Shown: positions 1-11,646 of the stretch, one piece after another
Numbering within the stretch: position 1 is the stretch's first letter
How the letters are laid out: the number at the start of each line of letters is the position of its first letter
Source: Pyropia yezoensis
Taxonomy: Eukaryota; Rhodophyta; Bangiophyceae; Bangiales; Bangiaceae
Direction of reading: 5' to 3'
Assembly (NCBI GenBank): GCA_009829735.1
Contig: CM020618.1
Span: 42,174,878-42,238,877, forward strand
Length of the DNA stretch: 64,000 nt
Notes under the pieces: model-generated
The model's input: the letters and a program-made list of their open reading frames with translations, nothing else
The model's database searches: none
Told to the model about the DNA's origin: nothing
Position numbers and translations under genes: made by a program

Positions 1-200
1 CGGATCGACTTGTCCGGCTCGTCGCAGCGGACGCGACGTCATCATCCACCGCCACACCTCTGTGCGCCCCCCCTCCCCCCCTGCACCACCCCCCCGCTCT
101 GCACCACCTCCCCACACGCTACACGCCACCACTGTACGACCGTGTACGCCCACAGTCGGGACGCGGAAGTTGCTTCCCCGCCACCGCCCCCGATCTATCG

Positions 201-3200
201 ATGTCGTCGTCGGATGCCTCTGGGTCGACTGGAGGAGAAGATTACGCCTCCTCGCTCGACGGTCCACCGGAGGACGATGCGGGCATTGACGACGTCGTCG
301 ACGACTTGGAGCCGTCCTTCTACACGCGCGACGAGCAGGGCAAGTTCGCGGGCGACGGGCGCCGGCTTCGCAAGCGCCAGGCGCCAAAGTTTCCGGTCAT
401 TGAGCTCATTGGCTCGGAGGAGGCTCCCATGACGAGCAGCGCCCCCCCCTCACAATGCAAGACGTGGCTGATTCGCGGACCCGTCCGCGGATGGTCTGAC
501 GATGGATGGCGGCTGTCCACCGTCACGACGGTCCGAGCGCGCGCCTCCATGACGAGCCCCGAGGTGTATGCGCGGTCCGTGGCGTGGCTCGTGCCGGGTA
601 CGTACGTCGACACCGACGATTTCTCGGCCTCCCTCCGATTCGTTGCTTCCGCAGCGGCCGCGGCCAACGAGACGTGGGACGCCGAGTCGCCGTCTAGCTC
701 CTTCCGCGGTCTACAACAAGGCCAGCAACTGGACGACGACGACGTCGAGCTCGTAATGCACCAAGCGGCTGTCAATGTTCGGAACACTGGCAAGAGAGTC
801 CCCGACGGGTTTGTCGCCCTGATCCGCCGCGAGGCGGCCGTGAGTGACCCCGTCAACCAAGCGTCCGTCCGCGCTCTTCTGCGACAAAGATCTACCCTGG
901 CTGTGGCAGACTATCGGCGCAAGGGCGCAGCGATTATGCGTAGCAGGTGGCTGATGCTGCTTCAAGGCTTGGGCGCTGGCATTGTGGCCCGGATCCGCCG
1001 CGTGTTGGAGTTTGAGTCTACTGACCCGCCCGCCGTCGGTATGCGCTCACGGGCGTCGCGCATCCGCCTGTCGTGGGGTTCGACGCAGATGCGGCTGCTG
1101 CCGACACCGGCGCAGCTGCGGGCGGAGCGCCGTCGCGCGTTTTACTCGGCGGACCGCGTCTCGCACTTTTTCTTCACACGGAAAGGACGCGGCAGCCTGG
1201 TGCGATGGGACTACGTGCGGGGGTCGTGCAGCGCCGGTATCCGACGGTACCGCACGTCGGACGGGGAGGAGAAGCGGCTACGCGGGTACAACAACCGTTA
1301 CTGGGAGCAGGGGCAACCAGCTGACGATGACGACGACTCGGACGACCGCTCCGCCAACGAGGACGACGGTTTCTACTTTGGCAACAGCAACGTCGAAACA
1401 GAGGGCTGTTATGCGCCCCTGGAACACGACGAGGGCAAGCTGAAGGAGATTATTGCGCACTCGTTCTCGTACCTGGAGAACGACGACTCGACGGGGGCGC
1501 TGCGGATCCTGGGCGTCGGGTTTGACACTGCCACCGCACTACAGCATGCAATCCACCGGGCGACGATGCCCAACACTACCGCACAACAGGTGGCCGCCGC
1601 GTGCCCACCCGTTCTCACGTTTGCTGCAGACGGCGGGACCATCAAGGGCAAGATGGTGACGGCCTTTGCGGCGGCCCTGGCCTGGCCGCTACTGCGGTAC
1701 GGCCGGACGGACATCGTGCCGCTGGTATACTCCCTCTCTGGTGAGAAGCAAGTTGACAAGCTTCTCTCTGTGGCTGTGCGCGACATGGTCCTGAAGCTTC
1801 TACAAACCGCATTTACGGCGCCCGTCGCAGGTGGAGACGAGGATGGCGGCTCTGGCAGTGGTGGCGTCGGGGAGGGCGGCACCATGTCCGACACCGATTC
1901 GCATAGTGTCGTGAAGCTGCACGTACATGACGAGGTTCAAGTGTGTGGTACGTTGGTACGCGTGGGGTTGATTGGCTGTACGTGAGCGCACACCGACCGG
2001 TGCTTGGGAGGAACCTTCCCCCCCCCCCCGGGCAGCGTGCCATGGGAATTGTCGGGAGGGTGCACAGAGACGGCAGGCCACCATGACATGGCGGGGCACG
2101 TGTGGGGACCGAGGTGCCCAGCGGCAGCAGCACCCAGCCGACGACGATGACTGACACGGCGTTCCTGCTTCCGCCCACCATCCTGTTCCCAATCTTTCTT
2201 GGCTTTTTTCTCGATTTGCGCCGCGTGCCGTGCTGCTACTCCAGCTGACTTTTCCATGTCCCATTCGACACACGGGCTAACAGGCAGCTCCGACCACGGT
2301 CGGTGCGCGCAGCGCTCTGCTTGTTTGGTGCCCGAGTACCTGAGCCCCAGCTGCCATTTGGGGACCTGGGAGGACCGCTCAACCGAAGTTGTGTCGCAGC
2401 AGTGGGAGTTGTCTGTGCTGGTGCTGGTGGCATGGTCGGTACTGCACAGTATCGATGCCCACATCACGTACCAAGACGGGGAGGGCATTGTCCTCTGCGG
2501 CGACTGCGACGCCCAGCTGCTGCTGAATGACGGCGAGGGGATGACCAGCGGTATTGTACGCTGCACGGACGGTCTGTGTTCAGGCGCGGGCGCCCCTGTG
2601 TATGTGCTACACGACATCAGCAAGAGCGCCTTTACCGACGCTTTTAACGCGGCGCGCGCCCTGTGTGGTGGCGTGCGCGGGTACCCTCTCCTACGCGGTA
2701 TGCGCAGCCGCTTGCAGTTGCCGGTCCTACACTGCACCGGAAACCTGGCGACGGTGCTCAACAACTTTGCACTAGCGTGCCTTCCGGAGGCGGTGAAACA
2801 GATGGCCAGAATGACGGTGCTGGCCATCAGCGGGAAGGGACAGCTGAATGCCCTGTACCTGCGCGAGCACCGCGAGCTTGTCGCCCATGCTGTTGTCCAC
2901 CCTGAGATATTCTCCAGCGACCTTGACGTCGTTTTCGTCATCCTCTTCCAGCTCGTGCAGTTGCTGAACGCTTCGTGGCGGGCGTCATTGTCAGATACAG
3001 CGGCGGAGAGTCGGAAGGGCGCGGCGTCTATCACGCGACTGGCGGCGTCCATTCTTGGCCCTCTCTTCCAAGAGGTGAAGCCGCTGGACCCGGTCACCAA
3101 GGAGGCTAAGGTGTTCTCCTTTTACCTACACGCCCCCGTAGCGCATCTTCGGGCCCAAGTCGGGGCCAACCGACTGGCCGTCGTGTTCATATCGGACGAG

Positions 3201-4178
3201 GCCATCGAGGGTCACCTCCGCGGCCTCGGGCGCTACCCGCACAACCACGGCAACAATGCGTCACAAGCGGCAGTTCTGTCAGACCTGGCCAGCGTTCGCG
3301 ACGCCACCATCAAGTTTTCTACCCCGCGGTCCCACCCATCCGGGCTCGTCTTCACCAAGCCCGTGCGGGTGTGCTCCTGCTGGAAGACGCTGGGAACCCG
3401 GGGGCCCGCCGACTTTGCCGCGATCAAGACCATTGGCGAGCAAGACCCGCTGTTGGAGGTGGAGGAGCGGGCCGGAGGGAATGAGCTGTACTTCACCCTC
3501 CCGCTGCACGAGCGACAGGCAGTCATCAACGCCTGCTTTTGCGGGCGCCTCACTGGCACGCCCCCCAGCGCCCTCATGGGCGTGGCACGGGGACGTCAGA
3601 ATGCGGCGCGTGCCCGAGCGGCGGCGTCGAGGACCAGGGGTGGCGACCGAGCTCGTGGCTTCGAAGGAGGCGGCAGCGCGGCGGACCCAATGTCTGGTGG
3701 CGAGTCGTCGGTACCGTCCTCGTCGGACGGTGGGGACGAGGGCGGCGCAACTACCGGCGGATCGGACGACGACCTCCCCGCCGCCCACACGCTCGCATCA
3801 GCGGAACCGATAGCGGCTCAGCGGGCCAAGAGAGCCACTGCAGCCGCGGCGGTGCGCCAGAGTGTGCCCCCACTCTGGTTATTGGGCACGTGCTTCTCGA
3901 AGGCCAGCGCGCGTGCGACAGTACAGGCCAGTGCCCCCGACGGTGCGGATGAGCTGTCGCCCGTGCCGGCTGACGCGACACTACGCCAATACAGCTCCAT
4001 GCCGCAGGTGTTTCTCATGCGCACCAAGAGCGTGCAGTTCGCGCAATGGGCTGTCGGTGCCAAGGTGGACCCGGGCGACGTTGTTGAGGCGACGCAGTCC
4101 ATGATTGACCGGCTCATGGTCAATCGAATGGCGCGCCTCTCCAATGTCGTCGAGGACGAGGGTGCAATGGATATTTAG
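201..4178 (+). CDS. Large two-exon protein, possible DDE/RNase H-fold transposase-like
   Basis: Two long open frames in the same phase (201-1985 and 2199-4178) read as one gene if a GT-AG intron at 1948-2283 is removed: donor GTACGT, acceptor CTAACAG, joining to give a 1213-residue protein. The start ATG at 201 is the first in frame and opens an acidic, Ser/Asp-rich N-terminus. The middle resembles RNase H-fold transposases: a hydrophobic strand ending in DGG (Asp about 477), then LCGDCDA (Asp about 656) followed by a Cys-containing stretch, then an LPVLH..GN segment and a helical region. These resemble the order first Asp, second Asp with C-x-C, P-x-LH-x3-G seen in several eukaryotic DDE families, but I cannot name a family and the third acidic residue is not assigned. 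The C-terminal third is Ala/Gly/Ser-rich with an acidic patch. No terminal inverted repeats were found around it, so it could be a domesticated or host gene. Coding status is fairly sure; function is inference. Confidence 0.6.
1948..2283 (+). other. Predicted spliceosomal intron
   Basis: The first frame hits a stop at 1983-1985 soon after a strong donor (GTGTG/GTACGT). The acceptor CTAACAG/GC lies 336 nt on. Removing it joins the two frames in phase 1 through a Gly codon. The intron holds a poly(C) run at about 2019-2028. Confidence 0.6.
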
Positions 4179-5155
4179 AAGGGGTGGGGTGCTTGTGGGG
4201 GAGGGAGGGGGGAGGTGGGGAAGCGGCGGGGGAGCGGGCCGGGCCGGGCCGGGGCGAAGGGGAAGGGGGAGGGGTCATGGTCCTGCGTGGCGGGCATGGG
4301 CCGGCGGCGCAGATTGCGGCTGCAGCTGCGGAGATGGCGGTGGTCACCCTCCTCGTGCCGGAAGTGCAGAAATTGGGTCGTCGTGCCGCATGGCAGGTGC
4401 CCCTCAATACTGTGGCCGTGCTACCAGCCAAGTGTGGAGGCAGGCGCTGGTTCTTTCACGGGCCGACGCCGGAGGCAGGCGCTTGAGCTCACGCGGCGGG
4501 ACGTGGCGTGGAAGGGGGGAAGGGGGGGGGGGGAACGGGGGGGGGGGGGGGGGGGAGGCGGGGGGCCGGATGGGGCGGGGGAGCGGAGACAGTGGCGGGT
4601 GGCTGTTCTTCGGGATGCGACGTGGTAGGTGCACCTGCCCGTCTACATCCTCATTCTCATCCGCAGCCCGTCGCAGCGACGGACCGTCCACCGGCCTAGG
4701 GCGTTGCTGGTCACTGCCATCTTTGGCTTGCACCTGGCGGTTCCTGTGTCTAGCTGGTGTCCCTGCCATTGCCCGCGCCCCCCCCCGCCCTTTCCCCGTC
4801 CTCCCCCCTCCACCCCCCACCCCCGTCCCCTCCGATTCGCTCCGCCCCCCTCTCCCCTTCCTCAAACCCCTCTCCAACCACCACGTCACCCCCCCATCTG
4901 CCCTCCTAGTTAGCCTCCTGCCGGGCGCCGCCCGTCGTTGGGGGGGTGGGTGGGGGGGGGTGGGGTGTGGGGGGGGGGGGCTGCCGTGCTGGACGGTGTC
5001 CTGCGGTACTCGGTCGCGCTGTCGCCGGTCGGTCGTATTGTCTGTTGCTGGGTCGAGGTCTTCCGGTCAGCAGCCTGCTGCTGTTTGTCGGCGTGACCTG
5101 CTGCCGCAGGTGAGGGTGGGCGCTGTCTCGCTGTACTTGCCAGGGATGCGCCATC
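4179..5155. other. Intergenic, G- then C-rich low complexity
   Basis: G-rich tracts on the left half (about 4190-4570) and C-rich tracts around 4770-4900, then G runs at 4940-4980. Long open frames here on both strands are Gly/Arg/Pro-biased and look compositional, so none is called. A promoter for the downstream SET gene should lie in the last part but no motif is clear. Confidence 0.5.
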
Positions 5156-5936
5156 ATGCTGCCAGTGGCGCCGGGCTGGGCTCCGCCGGGCAAGGCGCCG
5201 GCCTACACGTGCCTGTCACCGGCCGTTATGAGCCACCTGGAGGGCCGATGGGGGCTCAGCGCGGAACTGCGCGGCGTGCCCGTGCACAAGAGGTACCACG
5301 AAGAGCAGCTGGCCCTCATTGCGGCGCAGAGTACCACTGACCTGTTGCTGATGGACGGCGCTGGTAGCAGTGTAGCTGTGTTGCCGTCGGACATCCACGG
5401 GCTCGGCGTCCTCGCGACGCGCCCGATGCGTGCCGGCCAGGCGATATTACCATTTTTTTAACCGGCTGGTCTATGACGACCTCCAGCACGCCGCTGATTC
5501 GAGCCGCGACCGGCTGACGGAGCGCACGTATGGCGTGGGCCATCTTCCGCCCCAGTTGCGATGCACGCCGCATACGTGGCTGAAGAACTCGCTGCAGCTG
5601 CGTGTGCACGAGCTCTTCTGGCGCCGTGTCGGAGACCCGCTCCCGGACGCCATCGTGCCTGGGTCGATGGCGACCAAGGCGTGCTTTACGGCCGCACCGC
5701 CCAGCACTCGCCCCGTCTGGGTGGTCCCTGCACCCTTTTGTGCTGCGGGGTATGTGAACGACCCGCGCGGGCACGGCACCGCGAACGCGCGGTTTCATCA
5801 GGCCCACGACCTTTTCAAGACGCCACTGCATTTGCTCTACCCCGGCGTGGCCTTCCTCCGTCTGACGGAGGACGTGGAGCTTGGCGAAGAGATCCTCGTC
5901 GAGTATGGGCCTACCTACAAGTGGTTTGGGCCGTGA
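5156..5936 (+). pseudogene. SET-domain protein, one-base frameshift in a T7 run
   Basis: Two overlapping frames together make one SET domain. The N-lobe has DIHGLGVLATRPMRAGQ, the usual 'G-x-G-V-x-A-T-x-x-I-x-A-G-x' opening. The C-lobe has AAGYVNDPRG...NARF in the place of the NHxCxPN substrate/cofactor motif and ends in ELGEEILVEYGPTYKWF, matching the conserved GEEL-x-x-x-Y end. SET domains transfer methyl groups from SAM to protein lysines, often histones. The first frame stops inside a run of seven T (5453-5459); dropping one T continues F-F straight into N-R-L-V-Y-D-D. Either a real frameshift (pseudogene) or a homopolymer error. The canonical NHxCxPN is poorly kept, so activity is uncertain. 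Start chosen at the first ATG of the first frame; an upstream exon is possible. Confidence 0.6.
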
Positions 5937-6917
5937 GGGGTGTGGCGTGCTTGTGTTGTGGAGACAGACAGATCAGTGCAGCTTTGTATATTTGCGATGC
6001 CGTCCATTCGCTCCGGTGATACAAGGACTGCGAACAGGAAGATGCGCCGGTGAATTGCAGAAGGCAAGCCGCCCCTGTGGACGGGTTGCGTGGCCCTCTG
6101 GTCTCCGACGTGGATTGCCGGGCGCCGACGGGCGACGGCGGCGGCGGAGACCGTGGCGTTGGAGGCGGCCGCCGTGGTGGTTACGGCCGTGCACAGCCAT
6201 GGCTACAGCTGGGGAGGCCGTCTCGGCCGTCGCCGCAGCAGCCACACCCACGGACGTTGACACCATGTATTGTAGTGACGACGGCGGCCGCGGGGGCCCA
6301 CATGTGGGCCAACGCGCCCACCCGCCCGTCCGAGATGTGTGCCGGGGCGGCGGCCGCTGCCGACGCCTACGCCGTCATCGTGGCGGCACTGTCGCCCGCG
6401 GCCACGGCCGCCGCCGCGACGGCTCCCGACGACTTGGTGCGCTCGACGCTGCTTGGCGCCTGTTGGTGTTCCTGCTGGCGGGTTGCCGGCGGGGGCGGTG
6501 GCGCACACTCGCCGCCCGTCCGAGTCATGTGACGGGGCGGCGACCGCCGTGCCGACGCCGACGCCGCCATGGCCGCCGCCGCGACGGCTCCCACCGACGT
6601 GGTGCACTCGACGCTGCTTGGAGCCTGTTGGTGTGTTGCTGGCGGTTTGCCGGCGGTATTTGGCGGGCGCCGCCGGGGTGTGAGCCCCACCGCTGGCGGC
6701 GCCATCTTGCCGCTGGTGGCGCCCATATGCGCTGGGTGGCGCCCTCCCGCCATTGACATTGTGTATTTTTGTTTTGGGGGGGGGGGGGGCTATGGCGATG
6801 GCGGTCGGGGTGGTGGTGATGATTGCCGGCCGTGGGGGAGTTCCATGCCGGGCGTGCATGCTGCGGCGGTGGCGATGGCGGCGGCGGTGGTGCCGGTGGC
6901 GGTAGGGGGGGTGGTAC
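5937..6917. repeat. GC-rich region with a two-copy tandem duplication
   Basis: Copy 1 begins about 6327 and copy 2 about 6514. They share CCCGTCCGAG at the start and later an almost identical stretch (GACGGCTCCC...TCGACGCTGCTTGG) at 6415-6460 and 6577-6625. In one frame each copy encodes Ala-rich sequence ending in STLLGACWC. This might be decayed coding sequence belonging to the hydrophobic frame that follows, but frames change and no confident gene can be drawn. A G run lies at 6775-6788. Confidence 0.4.
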
Positions 6918-7708
6918 TTGCCGTCGTCCGTGGCCGTTAAGGCCGAGCGGGCGCACCCTCCTGGGCAGCCGCTCAACGCCGATGCGTGGGCGTGGCGGTT
7001 ACTGGCGGTGGGGGGTTCCGTGGTGGGTGTGGCCGCCGCGGCGGCGGCGGCGGCGGCGGCGCGGCTGGCGGCGGACGCGGCGGCTGCTGCGGTGGGGGTG
7101 GTGGGCGCAGCTGAATGTATGAGGGGATTGTGTGCAGACCCGCCTGGGTGGTCGCCGGGCGGCGGCCACGGCGACCGCGACGCGCGCTGCGCGCAGCGAG
7201 GCGCGACGCGCCATCTCAGCGCAAGGGTGGCCGTGGCCGGCTGGTATGGCCGCTACGGCAGGCGCTCTTCAATGACGGCACGGAGGACGCCCTGGCCGTG
7301 AAGCTTCGGCGTCCGCTGTGGCACGCACCGCTGCTACCCTCTGCTGCAGTGGCCAGTGCTGTGGCGGCATGGGGGGCGGCAGGGGCGGCAGCGGTGGCGA
7401 TCATCGATGCACGCTCCCCGCTGCCGTGCTTTCCGCGGTGGTCGCGGCGGCAGCTGCAATGGCGGCTGGCTCGTTTGGGAGTGGAGCTTGCGGCGTGCGC
7501 AGCCGTCAGCGGGTGGCGGTGGTTGTGGTGGTCGTACACTGGCTCGCCCTTGCCATCCGGGGTGGCGATGGTTGCGACCCTGTTGGCGTCGGCGCCGCTG
7601 GTGGGGTGGCAACCATTGCCTCTGTCAAAGTCGCCAGCAGCGCCGGGTGTCACGACGTGGTGGCGGCGGAGGACCTGGCGAAGGGGGCCATGGGGCTGCT
7701 TCTCATGA
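6918..7708 (+). CDS. Possible hydrophobic (membrane) protein, broken frame
   Basis: Frame 6918-7301 encodes a long Ala/Val hydrophobic segment; frame 7115-7708 (197 residues, no ATG at its track start) carries two to three stretches long enough to cross a membrane, rich in Trp, Ala, Val and Leu, with Arg-rich loops between. The two frames differ, so either a small intron or a frameshift joins them near 7115-7300. The composition is more protein-like than the surrounding Gly/Pro/Arg shadows, but I recognise no family. Could be a chance product of GC-rich DNA. Confidence 0.25.
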
Positions 7709-8029
7709 CCACCGCGCGTGTGGGAGGTGCAGGTGGATGGGGCGGAAGGCGAGGGCAGCGGGGTTGGGGGGAGGGGGGGGGGAGGGGGGGGGGGGGGGGG
7801 GGTGTGAGCTTCTTATATTGAAAGACTACAAGCAACGAGAGCGGTATAATGTCATTGACGCTATGAGCACATGCACTGAAACCGGGAAAGAGCGAGAACA
7901 ACCGTACCCGAGCAGCACCGCGCATCCTACGCACCCCCTCACACTCCTCGTGTCACGCAGACTCCGCAGGACCAGAACCTGGTCAGCCGGCACACACTTG
8001 TCAACCACACCACCGGCAAGCAGGCTGGT
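7709..8029. other. Intergenic with a 19-nt poly(G) run
   Basis: Contains G19 at 7784-7802, preceded by G-rich DNA. It lies between a plus-strand frame and the 3' end of the minus-strand gene. No gene seen. Confidence 0.6.
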
Positions 8030-10156
8030 TCAATCCAGCTCCTCCGCCTCACACTCACGAGGGTCACGCGCCGGATAGGCGGCGGTGAAGTAGTTGTTGG
8101 ACCGCAGCGACTCACAAGGCAGCCGCTGCGACCTGCCGAGCTCCATAGCACTGGTAAACGTACATGAGAAGGAGTAGGATGCGGTGGGTGACTGTGCCTT
8201 AACCCGCCACTCCAGCTCCTCGTCCTCAATGGGGCCTGGCGGCACCTTGCCGCTAGCCAGGGCCCGCACGAAGCGATGCTGGAGCGGCCCGGGGATGCGC
8301 ACAAAGTCGGATGGCGCAGGCTGGGAGGCAGGCACCGGGAAGAGAGCAAGCCCAGCGCCCACGGCGGCAGCCCCCTGGCCCTCCGCCTCTGCATCGCCGG
8401 ACGCCGCAGTCGGTGATCCATCCCCGGCCGTTGCGCCACGAGGAGACCGCGGCGCCTCCGCCATACCCGCGTCGGCGTCCCCATCCCCGTCCGAGTCCCC
8501 TTCGCCCAAGCCGTCGTTGTACTCCTCGATTTCGGTCGCCGCGACCGCAGCGGCGACCGCGGCTGCAGCTGCCGCCACGGCGTCAGCCATGGCCTCGGCG
8601 TCAGCCTCGGCATCGGACACGGCCGCACACCCGCCCGCGTCCTCACCCGCGGCCGCACCCCCGCCCGCATTTGTCGTGCTGGCGGACTCTGACGGCGCAT
8701 CGCCACGCACAGCCGCTGCGTCGCCCACCGCCTTCGGGCAAAAGACCACCTCGTAGCGTGCACCGACGTTCAAAACCGCAATCTTGCAACAGTTGGCCGA
8801 CCACTTCTGCGGACCGCCCCGGGAGCGGGAAGCGTCAAACAAAAAGGGAAACTGCACCAAGATGACAACACCGCCATGGGGCCAAGCGGAAAAAGGCTTT
8901 ACCTCGCCCACCATGAAGGGTCGGCGCACAACAGACACGTTTTGCTCCTCGTCCATGAGCGCGGCCACCATCATGTCCAGCCCCTTCTCCACCCGAGCCG
9001 CGGTAGTCCGGTGACGCAGGCTGCGTGCCAAAGATTTGGCGACCGGTACTACCGGCGCGCTCCGCCTCTTGGTCCCACGCTTCTTCTGCTTGCGAGACCC
9101 CGACGGCGGTCGCGCAGCACTGACAGCCGCTGCCGGGGCGCCAGTCGACCCAGTGAACGCGGCGTCAGTCATCTCGCTCGGATCAGTTGCGGCAGCCGCG
9201 TTCGTATTACCCTCCAGCTCGGACCGCCCAGAAAGAAACCTCTTCTGCAGCGCACGCAACACCATGTGGAATTCGGGGTCGGCCGCGTGGATGTTGTTCC
9301 ACGCCCACTCCAGCTTTTCGACAATCTTCTCGCCAGCGCGGCCACCGGGCTTCGGCTTGCGGTGCACCCTGCAGCCCAGAGGCAGCTCGCCCTCATTGTC
9401 CACGAGCGCGATCACCGCCCGCTGCAACACGTTGACGTCCGCCACGGTCATGTTCGGCGGGCACGCGGCATCGTTGGCCGGCGAGCCGAGGACAACGACC
9501 GTGCGCAGGCACATATTTCGGGCCACCCACGACCACTGCAGCGCCTCGGGGTTCAGTACGGCCTTGACCAGCTCGCTGTCAAGGTCCGCCGGCTGTTTAA
9601 GAACGTGCTTCCGCGACTGGGCCGAGAGCGTGCGGGGAAAGAAGGGGGCGGGGGGGGGGTGGGCCAGCCATCGCGCGATGGATTGGACGAGTAATAAAGA
9701 TAGCGCCAGTTGCGTAGGGAAAGCGTCGTGCATCGCCACGTGCAGCGCGTCAGCATGAGCAAGATCGCTTGAGAAAGCAGCACTTGCCACCCCCCACGAG
9801 CAACCACCGAGTGAATGCCAGGCGCACCCGCAAGCCACAAAGCAAAGAGCCAAACAGACACGCAACGAACACACCTTGACACGCGCCGAAGCGTCCAAGT
9901 CCGCGACACTCACGTGAAAGGCGTCGGCCAGCAGCTGTGTCGCCGCTGGTAGCTTTGCCGACTCAAACTTGGACGTCATGAAGGTCGCGAGCGCTACCGT
10001 ATCCATGCGCGCATGCGCAAAGGCGATATTGCGCTGGCTCATTACGACACGAAACAGCAGAAGCAGAGGTAGGTTGTGGCCGTTGATGATGTTCTTCGGC
10101 GTGACCTCCGCAACCGACCGGCACACCAGGGAAAAGCAGTCGGCCGGGCTCATCAT
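8030..10156 (-). CDS. Unrecognised 622-residue protein, one intron
   Basis: The minus-strand frame starts at ATG 10156 (Met-Met-Ser-Pro-Ala-Asp); the open frame before it has no ATG. A GT-AG intron at 9617-9874 (donor AAG/GTGTGT, acceptor CTCGGCCCAG) is 258 nt, a multiple of three, so it does not close the frame, but the intervening translation is Cys/Leu/Ala junk while both sides are ordinary protein (DASARVK then SRKHVLKQPADLDSELVKAV). N-terminal 250 residues look globular and helical. A Lys/Arg-rich patch near residue 290 (SGSRKQKKRGTKRRS) may be a nuclear localisation signal. A second globular block follows, then an acidic Ala/Asp linker (about 430-540) and a short conserved-looking C-terminus. 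No family recognised; perhaps a nuclear protein. Confidence 0.6.
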   Translation of the reverse strand: MMSPADCFSLVCRSVAEVTPKNIINGHNLPLLLLFRVVMSQRNIAFAHARMDTVALATFMTSKFESAKLPAATQLLADAFHVSVADLDASARVKVCSLRVCLALCFVACGCAWHSLGGCSWGVASAAFSSDLAHADALHVAMHDAFPTQLALSLLLVQSIARWLAHPPPAPFFPRTLSAQSRKHVLKQPADLDSELVKAVLNPEALQWSWVARNMCLRTVVVLGSPANDAACPPNMTVADVNVLQRAVIALVDNEGELPLGCRVHRKPKPGGRAGEKIVEKLEWAWNNIHAADPEFHMVLRALQKRFLSGRSELEGNTNAAAATDPSEMTDAAFTGSTGAPAAAVSAARPPSGSRKQKKRGTKRRSAPVVPVAKSLARSLRHRTTAARVEKGLDMMVAALMDEEQNVSVVRRPFMVGEVKPFSAWPHGGVVILVQFPFLFDASRSRGGPQKWSANCCKIAVLNVGARYEVVFCPKAVGDAAAVRGDAPSESASTTNAGGGAAAGEDAGGCAAVSDAEADAEAMADAVAAAAAAVAAAVAATEIEEYNDGLGEGDSDGDGDADAGMAEAPRSPRGATAGDGSPTAASGDAEAEGQGAAAVGAGLALFPVPASQPAPSDFVRIPGPLQHRFVRALASGKVPPGPIEDEELEWRVKAQSPTASYSFSCTFTSAMELGRSQRLPCESLRSNNYFTAAYPARDPRECEAEELD
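9617..9874 (-). other. Predicted spliceosomal intron
   Basis: Donor AAG/GTGTGT and acceptor GGCCCAG/TCG on the minus strand, with a pyrimidine-rich stretch from the C/G-rich run near 9650. Phase 0, 258 nt. Confidence 0.6.
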
Positions 10157-11003
10157 GGTGCCGGCGGCCGGGGCTGTGGCGCCAGCGACAGGTTGGGGGA
10201 AGGTGGGTGGAGAGGGTGTGGCGAAAGCGCACACAAAGATGACAGCAGCGGGAGTGGACCAAGGCTGGAAGGCGGGAGGTGGAGAGGAGCACGGCGACAG
10301 GCGCGGTCAATATCGGAGCCATGCCCCACATCCTACAGAGATGTCCTTGCCTAGCTATATACTGCTTGGATCCCACGAGCCCCGCGAGCCTCAACAACCC
10401 GCGCGCCACCCTTCGCACATAGTTACCTGCACATCCCGGCGTACCTGTGCCAACGACCGAAGGGCGCTGCACCCAGCGGCGACGACTGAGACCGCCACCG
10501 GGACCGCCACCGCTACCGCACCCGCGGCGGTCCCGTCCCACACCATGCCCGCCAAGGCACCGGAAACGACACAACACGGCACCGTGGAGGCACGGACGGG
10601 AAAGAACGGTTGCCAAGGTCGTAATGGTGAGAAGGGCGGGAAGACACACCCATCCGCTTAGCGACGCGCCACTTGCATGGCGATACATTCCCCGCAGCCA
10701 CCCAATGCACACACGTGGTGAGGGGTGCACGTCCGCACCACGGCACGGATGGTCCGCGTGGCATGATTCCACACGGCTCTGCAATTCGATGACTGCTGAT
10801 GGGAACTCGACACCCGTGGCATATGGATAGACGCGCACGTGGGCTGATTAGAATTTGTGGGCTCCTCGGCGGACAACCGATCGTGGTCTCAAGTCGAATT
10901 TGAAGGGTGTGGCCACGTGAACTGGTGCTCATAGGGACGGTTTGGCACAAGACGCGTTCATTCCACACCGCTGTAGCCATTCACTGCCGCCATATCCAAT
11001 CTT
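10157..11003. other. Intergenic
   Basis: Upstream of the minus-strand gene. Contains a TA-containing stretch (TAGCTATATACTG, about 10353) that could be a promoter element for it, but this is weak. Open frames here lack protein-like composition. Confidence 0.4.
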
Positions 11004-11179
11004 TTGCGCATTTCATGGGGCCCATGCCGCACTCTGTCCACTTTTCCACGGCAATACCCAACAATCGTTGTCACTAGACCCCCGCTTCCTATCCTCATCG
11101 GACAGCCAACCCTCGCCCACTGTCGGCAAGTGTGCCACTGCCGACGCGCTCGTGTCGCCGCCCACCGCAATCGTGACCC

Positions 11180-11395
11180 GTACCGTTTCACCGCCACGAC
11201 CGCCAGCGCGGCCGGCACTATCCCACCCACCGCCACCACCTTCACTACCCCCACCGCCACCGCCGCCAGCGCCATCGCCGGTACTACTACCACCGCCACC
11301 GTCACCACGACCACGGCCACAATCGCTACCACCGTCACCGTCACCACCGCGACCACCACCACCACCGCCACCATCGCCGCGGCGGCGGCGCTAGT
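11180..11395 (+). repeat. ACC/GCC trinucleotide-rich low complexity
   Basis: About 215 bp of imperfect ACC and GCC triplets. In one frame it reads as poly-Thr/Ala, in another as poly-Pro. Both may belong to no gene. Confidence 0.7.
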
Positions 11396-11646
11396 GCGGC
11401 ACACGCAAGCGTCGCAGCCTGTACCGGTGGTGCCTTTGGTGTCTTCTGCCAGTGAGCCAATAGTGGCAGCCGGCCGGCGGCCTCGTAGACGGCCCCACAA
11501 GCGCCTGACGACAGTCGGCGACAAGCACGGCACTCTGTGGCAGCGAGATTGCGGCGGTGGCGGCGGCCGCGTAGGCGGTGTCGGTAGTGCAGGCGGCGGC
11601 GGCTCCGCAGGCTGTGGCAGCGACGTAGGCGGCGCCCGCGGCGGTT

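Noticed and set aside
4105-5340. 411-residue plus-strand ORF
   Set aside because: Gly/Arg-rich, spans homopolymer runs and overlaps the end of a better-supported gene and the start of the SET gene.
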